DNA from: Caldisericum exile_A
GTDB lineage: Bacteria; Caldisericota; Caldisericia; Caldisericales; Caldisericaceae
Direction of reading: 5' to 3'
Length of the DNA: 64,000 bases
Assembly: GCF_047785965.1 (NCBI RefSeq)
Contig: NZ_JBLOBF010000003.1
Location: forward strand, 1 to 64,000
Of the stretch, positions 24,597-33,310 are shown piece by piece; within the stretch, counting starts at the first letter, position 1, and each line of letters starts with the position of its first letter. The notes below the pieces were generated by a model. The model ran no database searches and was not told the DNA's origin. It was given only the letters and a program-made list of their open reading frames with translations. Made by a program: the position numbers and the translations under genes.

Positions 24597-25690
24597 AGGC
24601 AATTGGCATAATGAGTGGTACATCTCTTGACGGTGTAACAATATCTCTCATCGATTCTCTTGAGGATGCAAGGGATTTAAAGGTTCTTCATTATAAGACA
24701 TATCCATACGATGCACAGTTGAAATTGAGAATAAAAGAGATTTCAGAAAGGGGAATTGTAGGAGAAGTTTCTGATTTAAACTACGAACTTGGAGAATTGT
24801 TTTCAAAACTTTTGGAGAGATTTTTAAACGAGTTTGGCATCGATAGTAGTGATGTTTTTGTTGTGGGACTTCATGGACAGACGATTTATCACAATGACGG
24901 CATTTCAACACTTCAAATTGGAGAGCCAGCTTTTATTGCTTTGAGAAACCACATTGATGTAGTTTCCAATTTTAGGGCAAAGGATATTGTACTTTCTGGA
25001 ACTGGTGCTCCGTTAATTCCATTTTTTGATTTTCTCTATTTTAAAAGATTTTCACCAATTGCGCTTGTTAATTTAGGAGGTATTTCAAATATCACTTTTA
25101 TTCCTGATGAAGATCCTCAAAGTGTCATAGCCTTTGATATGGGACCCTGTAATATGGTGCTTGATTATGCCTCGCAAGTTTTGTTTGGAAGTGATTTTGA
25201 CAAAAATGGAGAGTTTGCAAAAAAGGGAAAAGTAATTGAGGAGATGCTTGACTTTCTTAAAGGAAATGAGTTTATAATTAGAAATCCTCCAAAGAGTGCT
25301 GGAAGAAATGAGTTTGGCGAAGCGTTTATGAAAGACTTACTTGAAAGATTTAATTATATAGATAGGTTTGATTTCATAGCTACGCTCAATCAGTTTGTAG
25401 CCTTTGCAATATGGTATTCAATTGAAACATTTATTAAGTCAAAACCAAAATATGTTGTTTTATCAGGTGGGGGCGCAAACAACAAAACTCTTGTTAACAA
25501 CTTAAAGAGACTACTTAAAGGAATTGAATTAAAATTATCAGATGAGTTTGGTCTGCCATCTGAGGCAAAAGAATCTGTTGCTTTTGCGCTCTATGCAATG
25601 AGAAGTAAGTTAAAACTTAAATCTCACCTTCCGCAAACAACGGGCAGTAAATCTCAATACATAATGGGGGAAATAACATATGGAGAATAA
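24593..25690 (+). CDS. anmK: 1,6-anhydro-N-acetylmuramic acid kinase
   Basis: Family-defining start IGIMSGTSLDGVTISLID (phosphate loop), then GLHGQTIYHND, FRAKDIVLSGTGAPLIPFFD, VNLGGISNIT, FDMGPCNMVLDY and VLSGGGANNKTL; 365 residues is normal. It hydrolyses the 1,6-anhydro ring and phosphorylates O6, producing MurNAc-6-phosphate for MurQ. Its presence implies that the cell also makes anhydro-muropeptides with lytic transglycosylases, in addition to fragments cut by NamZ. It overlaps the serine hydrolase gene by 4 bp and the SIS gene by 11 bp. Confidence 0.95.
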   Translation: MKAIGIMSGTSLDGVTISLIDSLEDARDLKVLHYKTYPYDAQLKLRIKEISERGIVGEVSDLNYELGELFSKLLERFLNEFGIDSSDVFVVGLHGQTIYHNDGISTLQIGEPAFIALRNHIDVVSNFRAKDIVLSGTGAPLIPFFDFLYFKRFSPIALVNLGGISNITFIPDEDPQSVIAFDMGPCNMVLDYASQVLFGSDFDKNGEFAKKGKVIEEMLDFLKGNEFIIRNPPKSAGRNEFGEAFMKDLLERFNYIDRFDFIATLNQFVAFAIWYSIETFIKSKPKYVVLSGGGANNKTLVNNLKRLLKGIELKLSDEFGLPSEAKESVAFALYAMRSKLKLKSHLPQTTGSKSQYIMGEITYGE

Positions 25691-26699
25691 TTATTTTATG
25701 TATAACGAAATCCATGAAGAATTAAAAATATTGAATGACTACAAGAAAAGAGAAGATTTTTTGTCAATAAAAGACGAAATACTTTCCTTTAATCCATGTT
25801 CTTTTATGATTGCTTCTCGTGGGACTTCTGATAATGCCTCAGTTTTTGGAAAGTATGTTATTGAGTCAACTTATAAAATTCCTGTATCGTTTGCATCTTT
25901 TTCACTATTTACTTGGTATAATAGCTATCCTCATTTGGAAAGGGTAATTGGAATCGGGGTAAGTCAATCAGGCGAAACACAAGATGTAATAAAAGTGATT
26001 GAGAGCTTTAATAATGCAGGGAGTTTAACAATTGGTATCACAAATAGTATTAGTTCAACGCTTGCAAAGATTTCTAAAATTGCGTTTCATCTGAATGCGG
26101 GCGAGGAAAAGAGCATTGCTGCAACGAAGACATATTGTGCCTCTCTTTTATTTTTTCTTGGTCTTGCAAATGCCTTTAATAAAGTTGTTGATTTTGATTC
26201 TATTACAGATTCTGTGAGTCATGTTTTTTATAATTCCAACATCATTAAAGATCTTGTCGTACGGTACAGGTTTGCCAAAAATTTTATCATTCTTGGTAGA
26301 GGATTTAACTATCCGAATGCGCTTGAATTTGCTCTCAAACTTAGAGAAACAAGTCTTGTGAATGCAATTGGTTATTCATCTATTGATTTTTTACATGGAC
26401 CAATTGCTTCCCTTTCTTCTGAAACACCTGTTATTTTCCTTATGCCGAAAGACGAAACATTTCCTTCTAATTTAGAGATTCTTCAAGTACTTATCTCTTA
26501 CAATGCACATGTACTTGTTATAACCGATGGAGAAGTTCCTAAGGGTGTTTTATCTTTTAATATAAAGGGGAGCAATACTCTTGAATATCCAATTGCAATT
26601 GCAACATTTTTACAACTCTTCTCGTTTTATCTTTCCGTTGAGAAGCAATTAAATCCGGATAAGCCAGAGAGATTAAGGAAGGTGACATATGGAATCTGA
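25680..26699 (+). CDS. SIS-domain glucosamine-6-phosphate deaminase (NagB-II type)
   Basis: Two SIS domains resembling the isomerase half of GlmS without the glutaminase part: MIASRGTSDNAS, GVSQSGETQDVIKVI, SIAATKTYCASLLF in the first, and FIILGRGFNYPNALEFALKLRET with DFLHGPIASL in the second. Proteins of this layout beside nagA act as NagB-II, deaminating and isomerising glucosamine-6-phosphate to fructose-6-phosphate. It overlaps nagA by 11 bp. No classical NagB is in the window, so this gene fills that step. A related sugar-phosphate isomerase function is a lesser possibility. Confidence 0.85.
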   Translation: MENNYFMYNEIHEELKILNDYKKREDFLSIKDEILSFNPCSFMIASRGTSDNASVFGKYVIESTYKIPVSFASFSLFTWYNSYPHLERVIGIGVSQSGETQDVIKVIESFNNAGSLTIGITNSISSTLAKISKIAFHLNAGEEKSIAATKTYCASLLFFLGLANAFNKVVDFDSITDSVSHVFYNSNIIKDLVVRYRFAKNFIILGRGFNYPNALEFALKLRETSLVNAIGYSSIDFLHGPIASLSSETPVIFLMPKDETFPSNLEILQVLISYNAHVLVITDGEVPKGVLSFNIKGSNTLEYPIAIATFLQLFSFYLSVEKQLNPDKPERLRKVTYGI

Positions 26700-27822
26700 A
26701 AATACAATTGTTTTTAAGGTATCAAGAATATACCTACCTCAATATCTTGAAGGTGAATTTTTTATTTATGTTAAAGATGGTGTTATAACTCAAATTACAA
26801 GAGAAAATCATACAAGAAATTTTATAGACTTAACGGATTATATTGTTGCTCCTGGTTTTGTTGATGTGCATATACACGGTTTTGAAGGTTTCGATGTTTC
26901 AAATGGAGGAATGGATGCAGTAATAGAGATGTCAAATAGACTTCCTAAAACAGGAGTTGTTGCTTTTCTTCCAACATTTGTAAGCCTACCTTTTGAGAAT
27001 CTAATAGGGAAACTGAAAGAGATTGATTTGGGTTATAAGAATTTCAACGCAATTCCTTTAGGAGTGCATATTGAAGGTGCTTTTATTAATCCAAAGAAAA
27101 AAGGTGCAATGGATGAAAGATTTTTCTTAGAAGGAAATGTTGAATTAGCAGAAAAACTCATCCAATTTGGGAATGTGAAAATGTTTACCGTTGCTCCTGA
27201 AATTCCTAATGCACTTAATTTGATAAGATTTTTAAATAGCAGAAATATTAAGGTTTCAATTGGACATACTGAGGCAACTTTTGATGAAGTAAAAGAAGCG
27301 TATGCAAATGGTGCGGATTCAATTACACATCTTTTTAATGCGATGGCACCTTTTAACCACAGGGAACCATCTGTGATTGGAGCATCTTTTTACTTTGATT
27401 TTTACTTACAGATTATTGCCGATACTCATCACACCTCAAAATATGTCTTAAAATTACTTAAACCATACAGCAATAGAGTTGTTCTTATAACTGATGCAAT
27501 TGAAGCAACAAATCTCGGTGAGGGAATTTATAAGTTAGGTGGCTTTGAAGTTTATGTGAAGGATGGTGAAGCAAGGCTTTCAAATGGCACACTTGCAGGC
27601 TCTGTTTTAACTATGGATAGGGGATTCAAAAATCTTATCCAATATGGTAATTTTTCAGTAGAAGAGGCAGTTAAATCTTCCTCTTTGAATCCTTTAAAAA
27701 GTATTTCTGAACTTTCATTTGGTGAGATAAAGGAGAACAAACTTGCAAACTTTGTTTGTCTTGATGAATCTTATACTGTTCGAAAAACAGTTATAAAAGG
27801 AAAGATTGTTTACGAGAAATGA
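26689..27822 (+). CDS. nagA: N-acetylglucosamine-6-phosphate deacetylase
   Basis: An amidohydrolase with PGFVDVHIHGFEGFD (metal H-x-H), GVHIEGAFINPKKKGAMD (metal Glu), SIGHTEATFDEVKEA (metal His), THLFNAMAPFNHREP (second His and substrate contacts) and VLITDAIEAT (catalytic Asp). At 377 residues it is of normal length. It converts GlcNAc-6-phosphate, delivered by MurQ and the kinase, to glucosamine-6-phosphate and acetate. It is the last gene of the 13-gene run; transcription then reaches a ~350-bp gap before the restriction-modification island. Confidence 0.95.
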   Translation: MESENTIVFKVSRIYLPQYLEGEFFIYVKDGVITQITRENHTRNFIDLTDYIVAPGFVDVHIHGFEGFDVSNGGMDAVIEMSNRLPKTGVVAFLPTFVSLPFENLIGKLKEIDLGYKNFNAIPLGVHIEGAFINPKKKGAMDERFFLEGNVELAEKLIQFGNVKMFTVAPEIPNALNLIRFLNSRNIKVSIGHTEATFDEVKEAYANGADSITHLFNAMAPFNHREPSVIGASFYFDFYLQIIADTHHTSKYVLKLLKPYSNRVVLITDAIEATNLGEGIYKLGGFEVYVKDGEARLSNGTLAGSVLTMDRGFKNLIQYGNFSVEEAVKSSSLNPLKSISELSFGEIKENKLANFVCLDESYTVRKTVIKGKIVYEK

Positions 27823-28169
27823 TGAATTTGCTTCTTTTTCTTGTAAGCACTTATCATGTTGCTGGGTAGTAAAAAGCGGGAAAAAACCTCAAAAGAAATA
27901 TACTTGTGCATATAACTATGCTACTTTTAAATTTAGTGAAGCAAATCAAGATACAAATTTAGAAAAATATGCTCCAAAAACTTGCAATTTTTTCAAAAAA
28001 GCACTATAATCTCTAGAGTGATAAAAAATTGCTCAATTTAGGAATTAATATTTTTAGTAGATGGAAACAAACTGCGAAAATTGACTTATTGAAGAATAGA
28101 CGCTTAGGTGAAGGTAAGATTTAATATTAGTGGTAAAATAAATGTATATTATATTTAATAATTGGTGAC
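27823..28169. other. Gap between nagA and the RM island
   Basis: No credible gene. It contains the left copy of the island-flanking repeat (about 27982-28040) and AT-rich sequence with a possible TATATT-like promoter (about 28144-28156) just before the nuclease-methylase gene. Confidence 0.5.
27982..28040 (+). repeat. Left flanking direct repeat of the RM island
   Basis: About 60 bp that recurs at 32524-32582 with few mismatches: both read TTGCAATTTTTTCAAAAAAG, then CACTA, a variable centre, TAGAGTGATAAAAAATTGCTC and an AT-rich tail. Each copy is itself an imperfect palindrome (GCAATTTTTT at one end, AAAAAATTGC at the other; CACT/AGTG inside). Weaker similarity reaches ~25 bp further upstream (AGAAAAATATG). 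Confidence 0.8.
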
Positions 28170-30614
28170 ATGATGGAAAATAAAATAAAGAAAATAATAC
28201 AAATCTTTTCAACTTCTGATGTAAAACACGGCTTATCCATTTTCGGTAATGAGGAACTTGAAGCTGTAGAAAATCTAATTATAGAAAAAGATGGAAAATT
28301 TTCCATTAAATGTCAAATTAAAGATAGATACAAAATTGCAAAACCAGAAGAAATTGTAAGGCAACTTTGGATTTATAAATTATTAAATGAATATAGCTAT
28401 CCGAAGAAAAGAATAAATGTTGAAAAAGAGGTTATTCTCGGCTCAAGAGTCATCGGCTTCGCAGATATAGTTGTCCTTCAAGAAGACCTCCAGAATCCAT
28501 ATATAATCTTTGAAGTAAAAAGACCTCAAAGAAGACAAGGGTTAGAACAATTAAAGAGTTATTGTAATGCTTCCGGGGCTCCAATTGGTGTCTGGTCTAA
28601 TGGAAACGAAATGATAAGGCTTCACCGAGAAGAACCCAATATCTTTGTGGAAATTCCAAGAATACCAAAAAACGGAGAAACACTAAAAGATATTTTAACT
28701 GAAAGATGGACTCTTAAATGGCTTGAAGAACACGATGAATTAAAACAAGGTAAGACAACACTTAAAAAGATATTGCTGGACTTAGAGGAGCTTGTTTTAG
28801 GCAATGCGGGAGTTGATGATCTCTTTGAAGAAATTTTCAAGCTAATCTATGCCAAACTTTATGATGAATGGAATGGTATTAATGATCCAAACTACCAGCT
28901 TCAATTTTTCGTTGGTGATAGGGATCCTGCCCAAGTAAAGCAGGCAATTAAAAACCTTTTAAGTGGCGCTAAAAAAACATGGCCTGGGGTGTTTGAGTCA
29001 GATCCTGCAGACCAAATTGAACTAAGAGACAATCATTTGAAGGTTTGTGTATCCTTCTTGGAAAAGATAAAACTTTTCAATTCCAATCTTCAAATTATAG
29101 ATGAAGCTTTTGAATATCTAGTTCCCCAGGGTGCGAAGAAAAAAGAAGGTCAGTTTTTTACTCCTCGTCCTGTTATAGATATGGTTGTAAAAATGCTTAA
29201 TCCTAAAGCCACTGAATTTGTTATTGATCCTGCTTGTGGTTCTGGTGGTTTTCTTTTACATTCTGTAATGTGGATCGCTGGTGGAATAATTAGTGGTAAA
29301 CCTTTACCAAAAAATGCAGAAAACTTTGCTCAAACCTATGTATATGGTATTGACTTTTCTAAAAAAGCTGTAAAAATAGCCAAAGCAATTAACCTAATTG
29401 TAGGAGATGGCAAATCCCATATTTATAAAGATAATGCATTAGTACCACATACTTGGACAGCTGAAACAAAAGTGGGTTTAAAAGACCGGCTTTTAAACAA
29501 GGGAAATCAAGAGGAATTTCTTTATTTTGATTTTGATGTTTTGATGACTAATCCACCGTTTGCCGGAACGGTTAAAGAAAGGGAAATTTTAAGATTTTAT
29601 AAGTTGGCTGAGAAGAATGGAAGGTTTGTAAATCAAATAGATAGGCATATTCTTTTTTTAGAGCGTTCTCTTCAATTTATAAGACCTGGGGGAAGAATGG
29701 CTATTGTTTTACCTCAGGGATTATTAAACAACACAAACGCTGAATACATCCGCAGGTTTATTATTGACGAAGCAAGGATTTTAGCAGTCGTTGGTTTGCA
29801 CGGCAACACCTTTAAGCCTCATACCGGAACAAAGACGAGTGTTTTGTTTTTAAGGAAATATACTAAAGATGAAAAAGAAAATATTCAAAAAATAAGCGCT
29901 AAATACGAAAGCGAATGGGAAAAATTTTTGAAAGCTTTAGAAGAAAAGTATAAAGATTTACGCTGGGATAGTCCAATAAACGAAGAAGAAATACCTGAAG
30001 AACTTAAATCTTTCTTAGAAACTTGTTTTGAAAGTGGAGAAGAGATTGAGGAATCACCAACAGAAGAAGCGGAAGCTGAAGAAGTGGAAGAGACAATGGA
30101 ACAAGAGAATAAAGGAAAGAAACCTCTTGCTGTTTTAGTTCAAGAATTAACTGAATTAGATGAAATACTAAGAGAAAAAGAAGAGGAGTTGAAAAGTGCA
30201 AACCCCGAAAGAAAAGCTGAATTGAAAAAAGAAATGAAGGCACTACAAAACAAGATAAACAACCTCACCAAAGAAATCTCTCAAAGAACTTTAGCAGGAC
30301 AGATAAGTTTAGTTTTAAATGAGGAAAGAATAACAGAAGCTTTTAAGAAATACTGGCTTGATGGAAAAGTGATGAAGGAAATAGATTACCCCATTTTCTT
30401 TGCTGTTAATGAAAAGCCAGTGAAAGACGAAAGCGGAGAGTATAGATACAAGAAAAATCCTGATGGCTCTTTCATTATAGACGAACACGGACACCCGGTA
30501 ATTGACCATGATTTAGACGAGATAGCAGAAGAATTTATTAGGTTTGCCAAAGAGCAATTAGCAAAAGGTGATAACCATTTTGACTTTTGGGGACAAAATT
30601 ATGGCAGTATTTAG
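28170..30614 (+). CDS. Nuclease-methyltransferase fusion of a BcgI-like (type IIB/IIG) restriction system
   Basis: Residues ~50-190 form an HsdR-N-like endonuclease domain: D99 in GFADIVV, then E115 and K117 in YIIFEVK give the PD-(D/E)xK site. Residues ~200-560 are a type I-style N6-adenine methylase: GQFFTPRPVIDMV, SAM-binding DPACGSGGF (353-361) and catalytic NPPF (461-464). A highly acidic coiled-coil segment (about 620-720) precedes the C-terminus. No helicase/translocase domain is present, and no separate hsdR. Nuclease and methylase in one chain with a separate specificity gene is the BcgI layout, which cuts on both sides of its site. Start 28170 or 28173 (adjacent ATGs). Confidence 0.88.
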   Translation: MMENKIKKIIQIFSTSDVKHGLSIFGNEELEAVENLIIEKDGKFSIKCQIKDRYKIAKPEEIVRQLWIYKLLNEYSYPKKRINVEKEVILGSRVIGFADIVVLQEDLQNPYIIFEVKRPQRRQGLEQLKSYCNASGAPIGVWSNGNEMIRLHREEPNIFVEIPRIPKNGETLKDILTERWTLKWLEEHDELKQGKTTLKKILLDLEELVLGNAGVDDLFEEIFKLIYAKLYDEWNGINDPNYQLQFFVGDRDPAQVKQAIKNLLSGAKKTWPGVFESDPADQIELRDNHLKVCVSFLEKIKLFNSNLQIIDEAFEYLVPQGAKKKEGQFFTPRPVIDMVVKMLNPKATEFVIDPACGSGGFLLHSVMWIAGGIISGKPLPKNAENFAQTYVYGIDFSKKAVKIAKAINLIVGDGKSHIYKDNALVPHTWTAETKVGLKDRLLNKGNQEEFLYFDFDVLMTNPPFAGTVKEREILRFYKLAEKNGRFVNQIDRHILFLERSLQFIRPGGRMAIVLPQGLLNNTNAEYIRRFIIDEARILAVVGLHGNTFKPHTGTKTSVLFLRKYTKDEKENIQKISAKYESEWEKFLKALEEKYKDLRWDSPINEEEIPEELKSFLETCFESGEEIEESPTEEAEAEEVEETMEQENKGKKPLAVLVQELTELDEILREKEEELKSANPERKAELKKEMKALQNKINNLTKEISQRTLAGQISLVLNEERITEAFKKYWLDGKVMKEIDYPIFFAVNEKPVKDESGEYRYKKNPDGSFIIDEHGHPVIDHDLDEIAEEFIRFAKEQLAKGDNHFDFWGQNYGSI

Positions 30615-31992
30615 CGTTATAAAATTATCAGAACTTGAAGGGGCAAAACAATTAGCTCCAGAATTCTACCACCCAGCTAAGATTGTATCAAAACGATATT
30701 TAGAAAATGCAGGCTCAAAGAGGATTAAGGATTGTTTTTATAATGTCAGAGAAATCTTTGATCCTAAAAATAAGCGTTTAACCCGGGAGGGGATAGTTTT
30801 TGATCTATCGGACGTTACTTCTTATTTTCTTTATGGTGGAAAGAAGGTAACTTCATCAGAAGAAGTTGGTTCTGCTAAAAAAATTTTTTTTGAAAATGAT
30901 GTTCTGATATCACGGTTAAGACCTTACCTAAAAGAAGTAAGCTTCATAGGGTTTAATGAAAAATTAAAATTGGCATCAACTGAATTTGTAGTTTTGAGAC
31001 AAAAGGATAAAAACTATTATCCTGAAACATTATTTGCTTACTTGATTAGCAAGGAAGTGCAAAATATTCTCGCATGGAGCATCACAGGAACAGAACATCC
31101 AAGATTTAATGAAGATTACTTTTTAAAACTAACACTTCCAAATTTTTCAGAGGAAACTCAGAAAAAGATAAAAACAATAGTTCAATCTGCGTGGAAAATA
31201 TTTTTGGATTCTTTGGAACTCTACTCCCAAGCCGAAACCCTCCTTTTAGAAGAACTCGGGTTTAAAAACTTCAAGCCAAGATACGAAAAGACCTATACTG
31301 CTAATCTTTCTTCCGCCTTCTCTGCCCATAGAATAGATGCGGAATATTTCCAGCCTGCGTATGAAGAGATAATTGAGAAGATTAAAAAGTATCAAGGCGG
31401 ATTTGATAAATTGCTTAACCATGTTGAAAACGTTAAGCCAGACTTTGACCCTACAAAATATCCTGATCAGACTTTTTATTATATTGAATTAGCTGATATA
31501 GATTCATCAATTGGAGTAGTCCACAGTGTAAATAAAATAAAAGGATATGAAGCACCCAGCAGAGCAAGAAGACTACTAAGAGAAAATGATGTAATTGTTT
31601 CAAGTGTTGAAGGCTCATTAGAAAAGCTCGCATTGATTGATAAAGAGCATGATGGCTGTTTAGCATCTACAGGATTTTTCCAATTTAGACCATTAGATAT
31701 ACTGCCTGAAGTTTTATTGGTTCTATCAAAAACTATCGTTTTACAATCACAATTAAAGAAAAGGTGTTCAGGTACAATTTTAAGTGCCGTTCCTAAAGAA
31801 TCATTAAGAGATATTGTTATCCCCCTCCTTCCACCATCAATCCAGCAAAAAATTGCCTCATTAGTCCAGCAATCCCATGAAGCAAGAAAAAAGGCAAAGG
31901 AATTATTAGAGATAGCAAAAAAAGCCGTGGAGATTGCCATTGAGAAAAATGAAAAAGAAGCATTAGATTACATTTTAAAAGTACAAACTTAA
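30601..31992 (+). CDS. Restriction system specificity (S) subunit
   Basis: About 463 residues with two target-recognition halves: residues ~1-200 and ~240-430, each ending in a helical spacer (EETQKKIKTIVQSAWKIF and PPSIQQKIASLVQQSHEARK). This is the circular symmetry of HsdS proteins, so a bipartite DNA site is expected. ATG 30601 lies inside the end of the nuclease-methylase gene (14-bp overlap), giving coupled translation and a matched subunit ratio. There is no sign of disruption, so the system may be active. Confidence 0.88.
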   Translation: MAVFSVIKLSELEGAKQLAPEFYHPAKIVSKRYLENAGSKRIKDCFYNVREIFDPKNKRLTREGIVFDLSDVTSYFLYGGKKVTSSEEVGSAKKIFFENDVLISRLRPYLKEVSFIGFNEKLKLASTEFVVLRQKDKNYYPETLFAYLISKEVQNILAWSITGTEHPRFNEDYFLKLTLPNFSEETQKKIKTIVQSAWKIFLDSLELYSQAETLLLEELGFKNFKPRYEKTYTANLSSAFSAHRIDAEYFQPAYEEIIEKIKKYQGGFDKLLNHVENVKPDFDPTKYPDQTFYYIELADIDSSIGVVHSVNKIKGYEAPSRARRLLRENDVIVSSVEGSLEKLALIDKEHDGCLASTGFFQFRPLDILPEVLLVLSKTIVLQSQLKKRCSGTILSAVPKESLRDIVIPLLPPSIQQKIASLVQQSHEARKKAKELLEIAKKAVEIAIEKNEKEALDYILKVQT

Positions 31993-32523
31993 AATTATCT
32001 TTAATACATAAAGTATAGTGATATGAGGAAATATAAAGTGTCAAAAATGACTTTGAAAGCTAAAATTTTTTCTTTTTCGGAAAAATAAATGTTATTTTAT
32101 AAATTTTCTGAATAAATCTATATTTATATTCCAACGCATTTGTTCACTATAGGGAACAAATATTTAACAAAAAATTGAATAATTTTAAACTAGTATTGGT
32201 ATTTATATGTAAGTTTAAATAGCGAAAATCTTTTCTTCCATATAATAAAATTCACATTGAAGTTTAATAATTACCTGATTTAAGCGATTCTCCAAATTTT
32301 CCTTGTATTTTTCTTAGATAAACTCAGATTTAATTTAATTTGGGCACATATAAAAAAGATGACACTTTCACCCGTTAAGTGATGAAGTACTTTCACAATG
32401 GGTGACAATATGATAGACAAAAATTAAAAAAATACAAAAGAAGAAAAAGAGTTATAAAAATTAATATGTGTCTCAATCATCTGAGGTAATGTCGAACATA
32501 AAGAGAAAAAATATGACAAGTAT
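31993..32523. other. AT-rich gap with no recognisable gene
   Basis: About 530 bp between the S-subunit gene and the right flanking repeat. No plausible gene. One inverted repeat TTTCACCC / GGGTGA (about 32368-32375 with 32400-32405) encloses a smaller AAGTGA/TCAC pair; its meaning is unclear. Confidence 0.5.
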
Positions 32524-32582
32524 TTGCAATTTTTTCAAAAAAGCACTAAACTTTTTAGAGTGATAAAAAATTGCTCGATTAT
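32524..32582 (+). repeat. Right flanking direct repeat of the RM island
   Basis: Second copy of the ~60-bp palindromic repeat at 27982-28040. It runs into the apparent start of the CruF-like gene: the TTG at 32571 lies within the repeat. Confidence 0.8.
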
Positions 32583-32600
32583 AGGGATAGGTCAAAAGAA

Positions 32601-33254
32601 GTGAAAAATGGGAAGAAATATTTCGGATTGATACTGCAAATAATAATTTTAATCTTTGCTCCATTAATATATGAAAATATAGGTATGCATTATGGTGGTC
32701 CTCTTGGTGTAAGATACTTTTATGCAGATTTCTTTAATCCCAAGTTCTTGGGACTTCCGATACTTGTTTGGTTTTTCTGGATAGTTTTTATATTAATCGG
32801 TTATTCACTTACAAATGCCTTTATTGAATTTCTCTTAAAAAGAGATTATTTTTTTCATATAAATAGTATATCTAATTTGATTTTGTGTGCTTTCCTTGAT
32901 GGTTTTGCCGTTATGACATTTGATTTCTTTATAGATCCTGTTTCTGTGAAGTTTGGATTATGGGTTTGGCAAAACAATTCTCAGTACTCTTATTTTGATG
33001 TTCCATTTGGTAATTTTATAGGTTGGTTTGTAATTGTTTCCACAACAACTTTTCTTGTAAGATTAATAGATCAAACATTTCAAATAAAACCTAATGAAAA
33101 GTTAGTACTTATTTCTCCTTACCTGTATCTTGCAATTGTATTCGTTTCTTTCATCCTTTCTTTTATTCTTTTTGGTTTCGAGCTTTCAATTACAAGCTTA
33201 TTACTGTCTTCCCCAATAGTAATTTTTAGTTTTTATACAATAAGGGCATCTTAA
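32601..33254 (+). CDS. CruF-like carotenoid biosynthesis membrane protein (DUF422)
   Basis: A polytopic membrane protein with six or seven hydrophobic helices. The segment around MTFDFFIDPVSVKFGLWVW, followed by YFDVPFGNFIGWF, is the core of the DUF422/CruF family, which hydrates carotenoid end groups (bisanhydrobacterioruberin or gamma-carotene-type substrates). I use GTG 32601; the frame is open from TTG 32571 inside the flanking repeat and neither start has a good ribosome site. The original 5' end may have been changed when the island arrived. No other carotenoid gene is nearby, so the substrate is unknown. Confidence 0.65.
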   Translation: MKNGKKYFGLILQIIILIFAPLIYENIGMHYGGPLGVRYFYADFFNPKFLGLPILVWFFWIVFILIGYSLTNAFIEFLLKRDYFFHINSISNLILCAFLDGFAVMTFDFFIDPVSVKFGLWVWQNNSQYSYFDVPFGNFIGWFVIVSTTTFLVRLIDQTFQIKPNEKLVLISPYLYLAIVFVSFILSFILFGFELSITSLLLSSPIVIFSFYTIRAS

Positions 33255-33266
33255 ATAAGGTTCTTG

Positions 33267-33275
33267 TGCTATAAT
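33267..33275 (+). promoter_or_regulatory. Extended -10 promoter of the MBL-fold gene
   Basis: TGCTATAAT (33267-33275) is an extended -10 box with no clear -35. The gene begins 36 bp downstream behind AGGAGGTG. Confidence 0.55.
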
Positions 33276-33310
33276 ACAAATCTGAGATTTAAATAATTAG
33301 GAGGTGAAAA

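Noticed and set aside
27806..28009. Short open frame after nagA
   Set aside because: It overlaps nagA and the left repeat, with no ribosome site or family resemblance.
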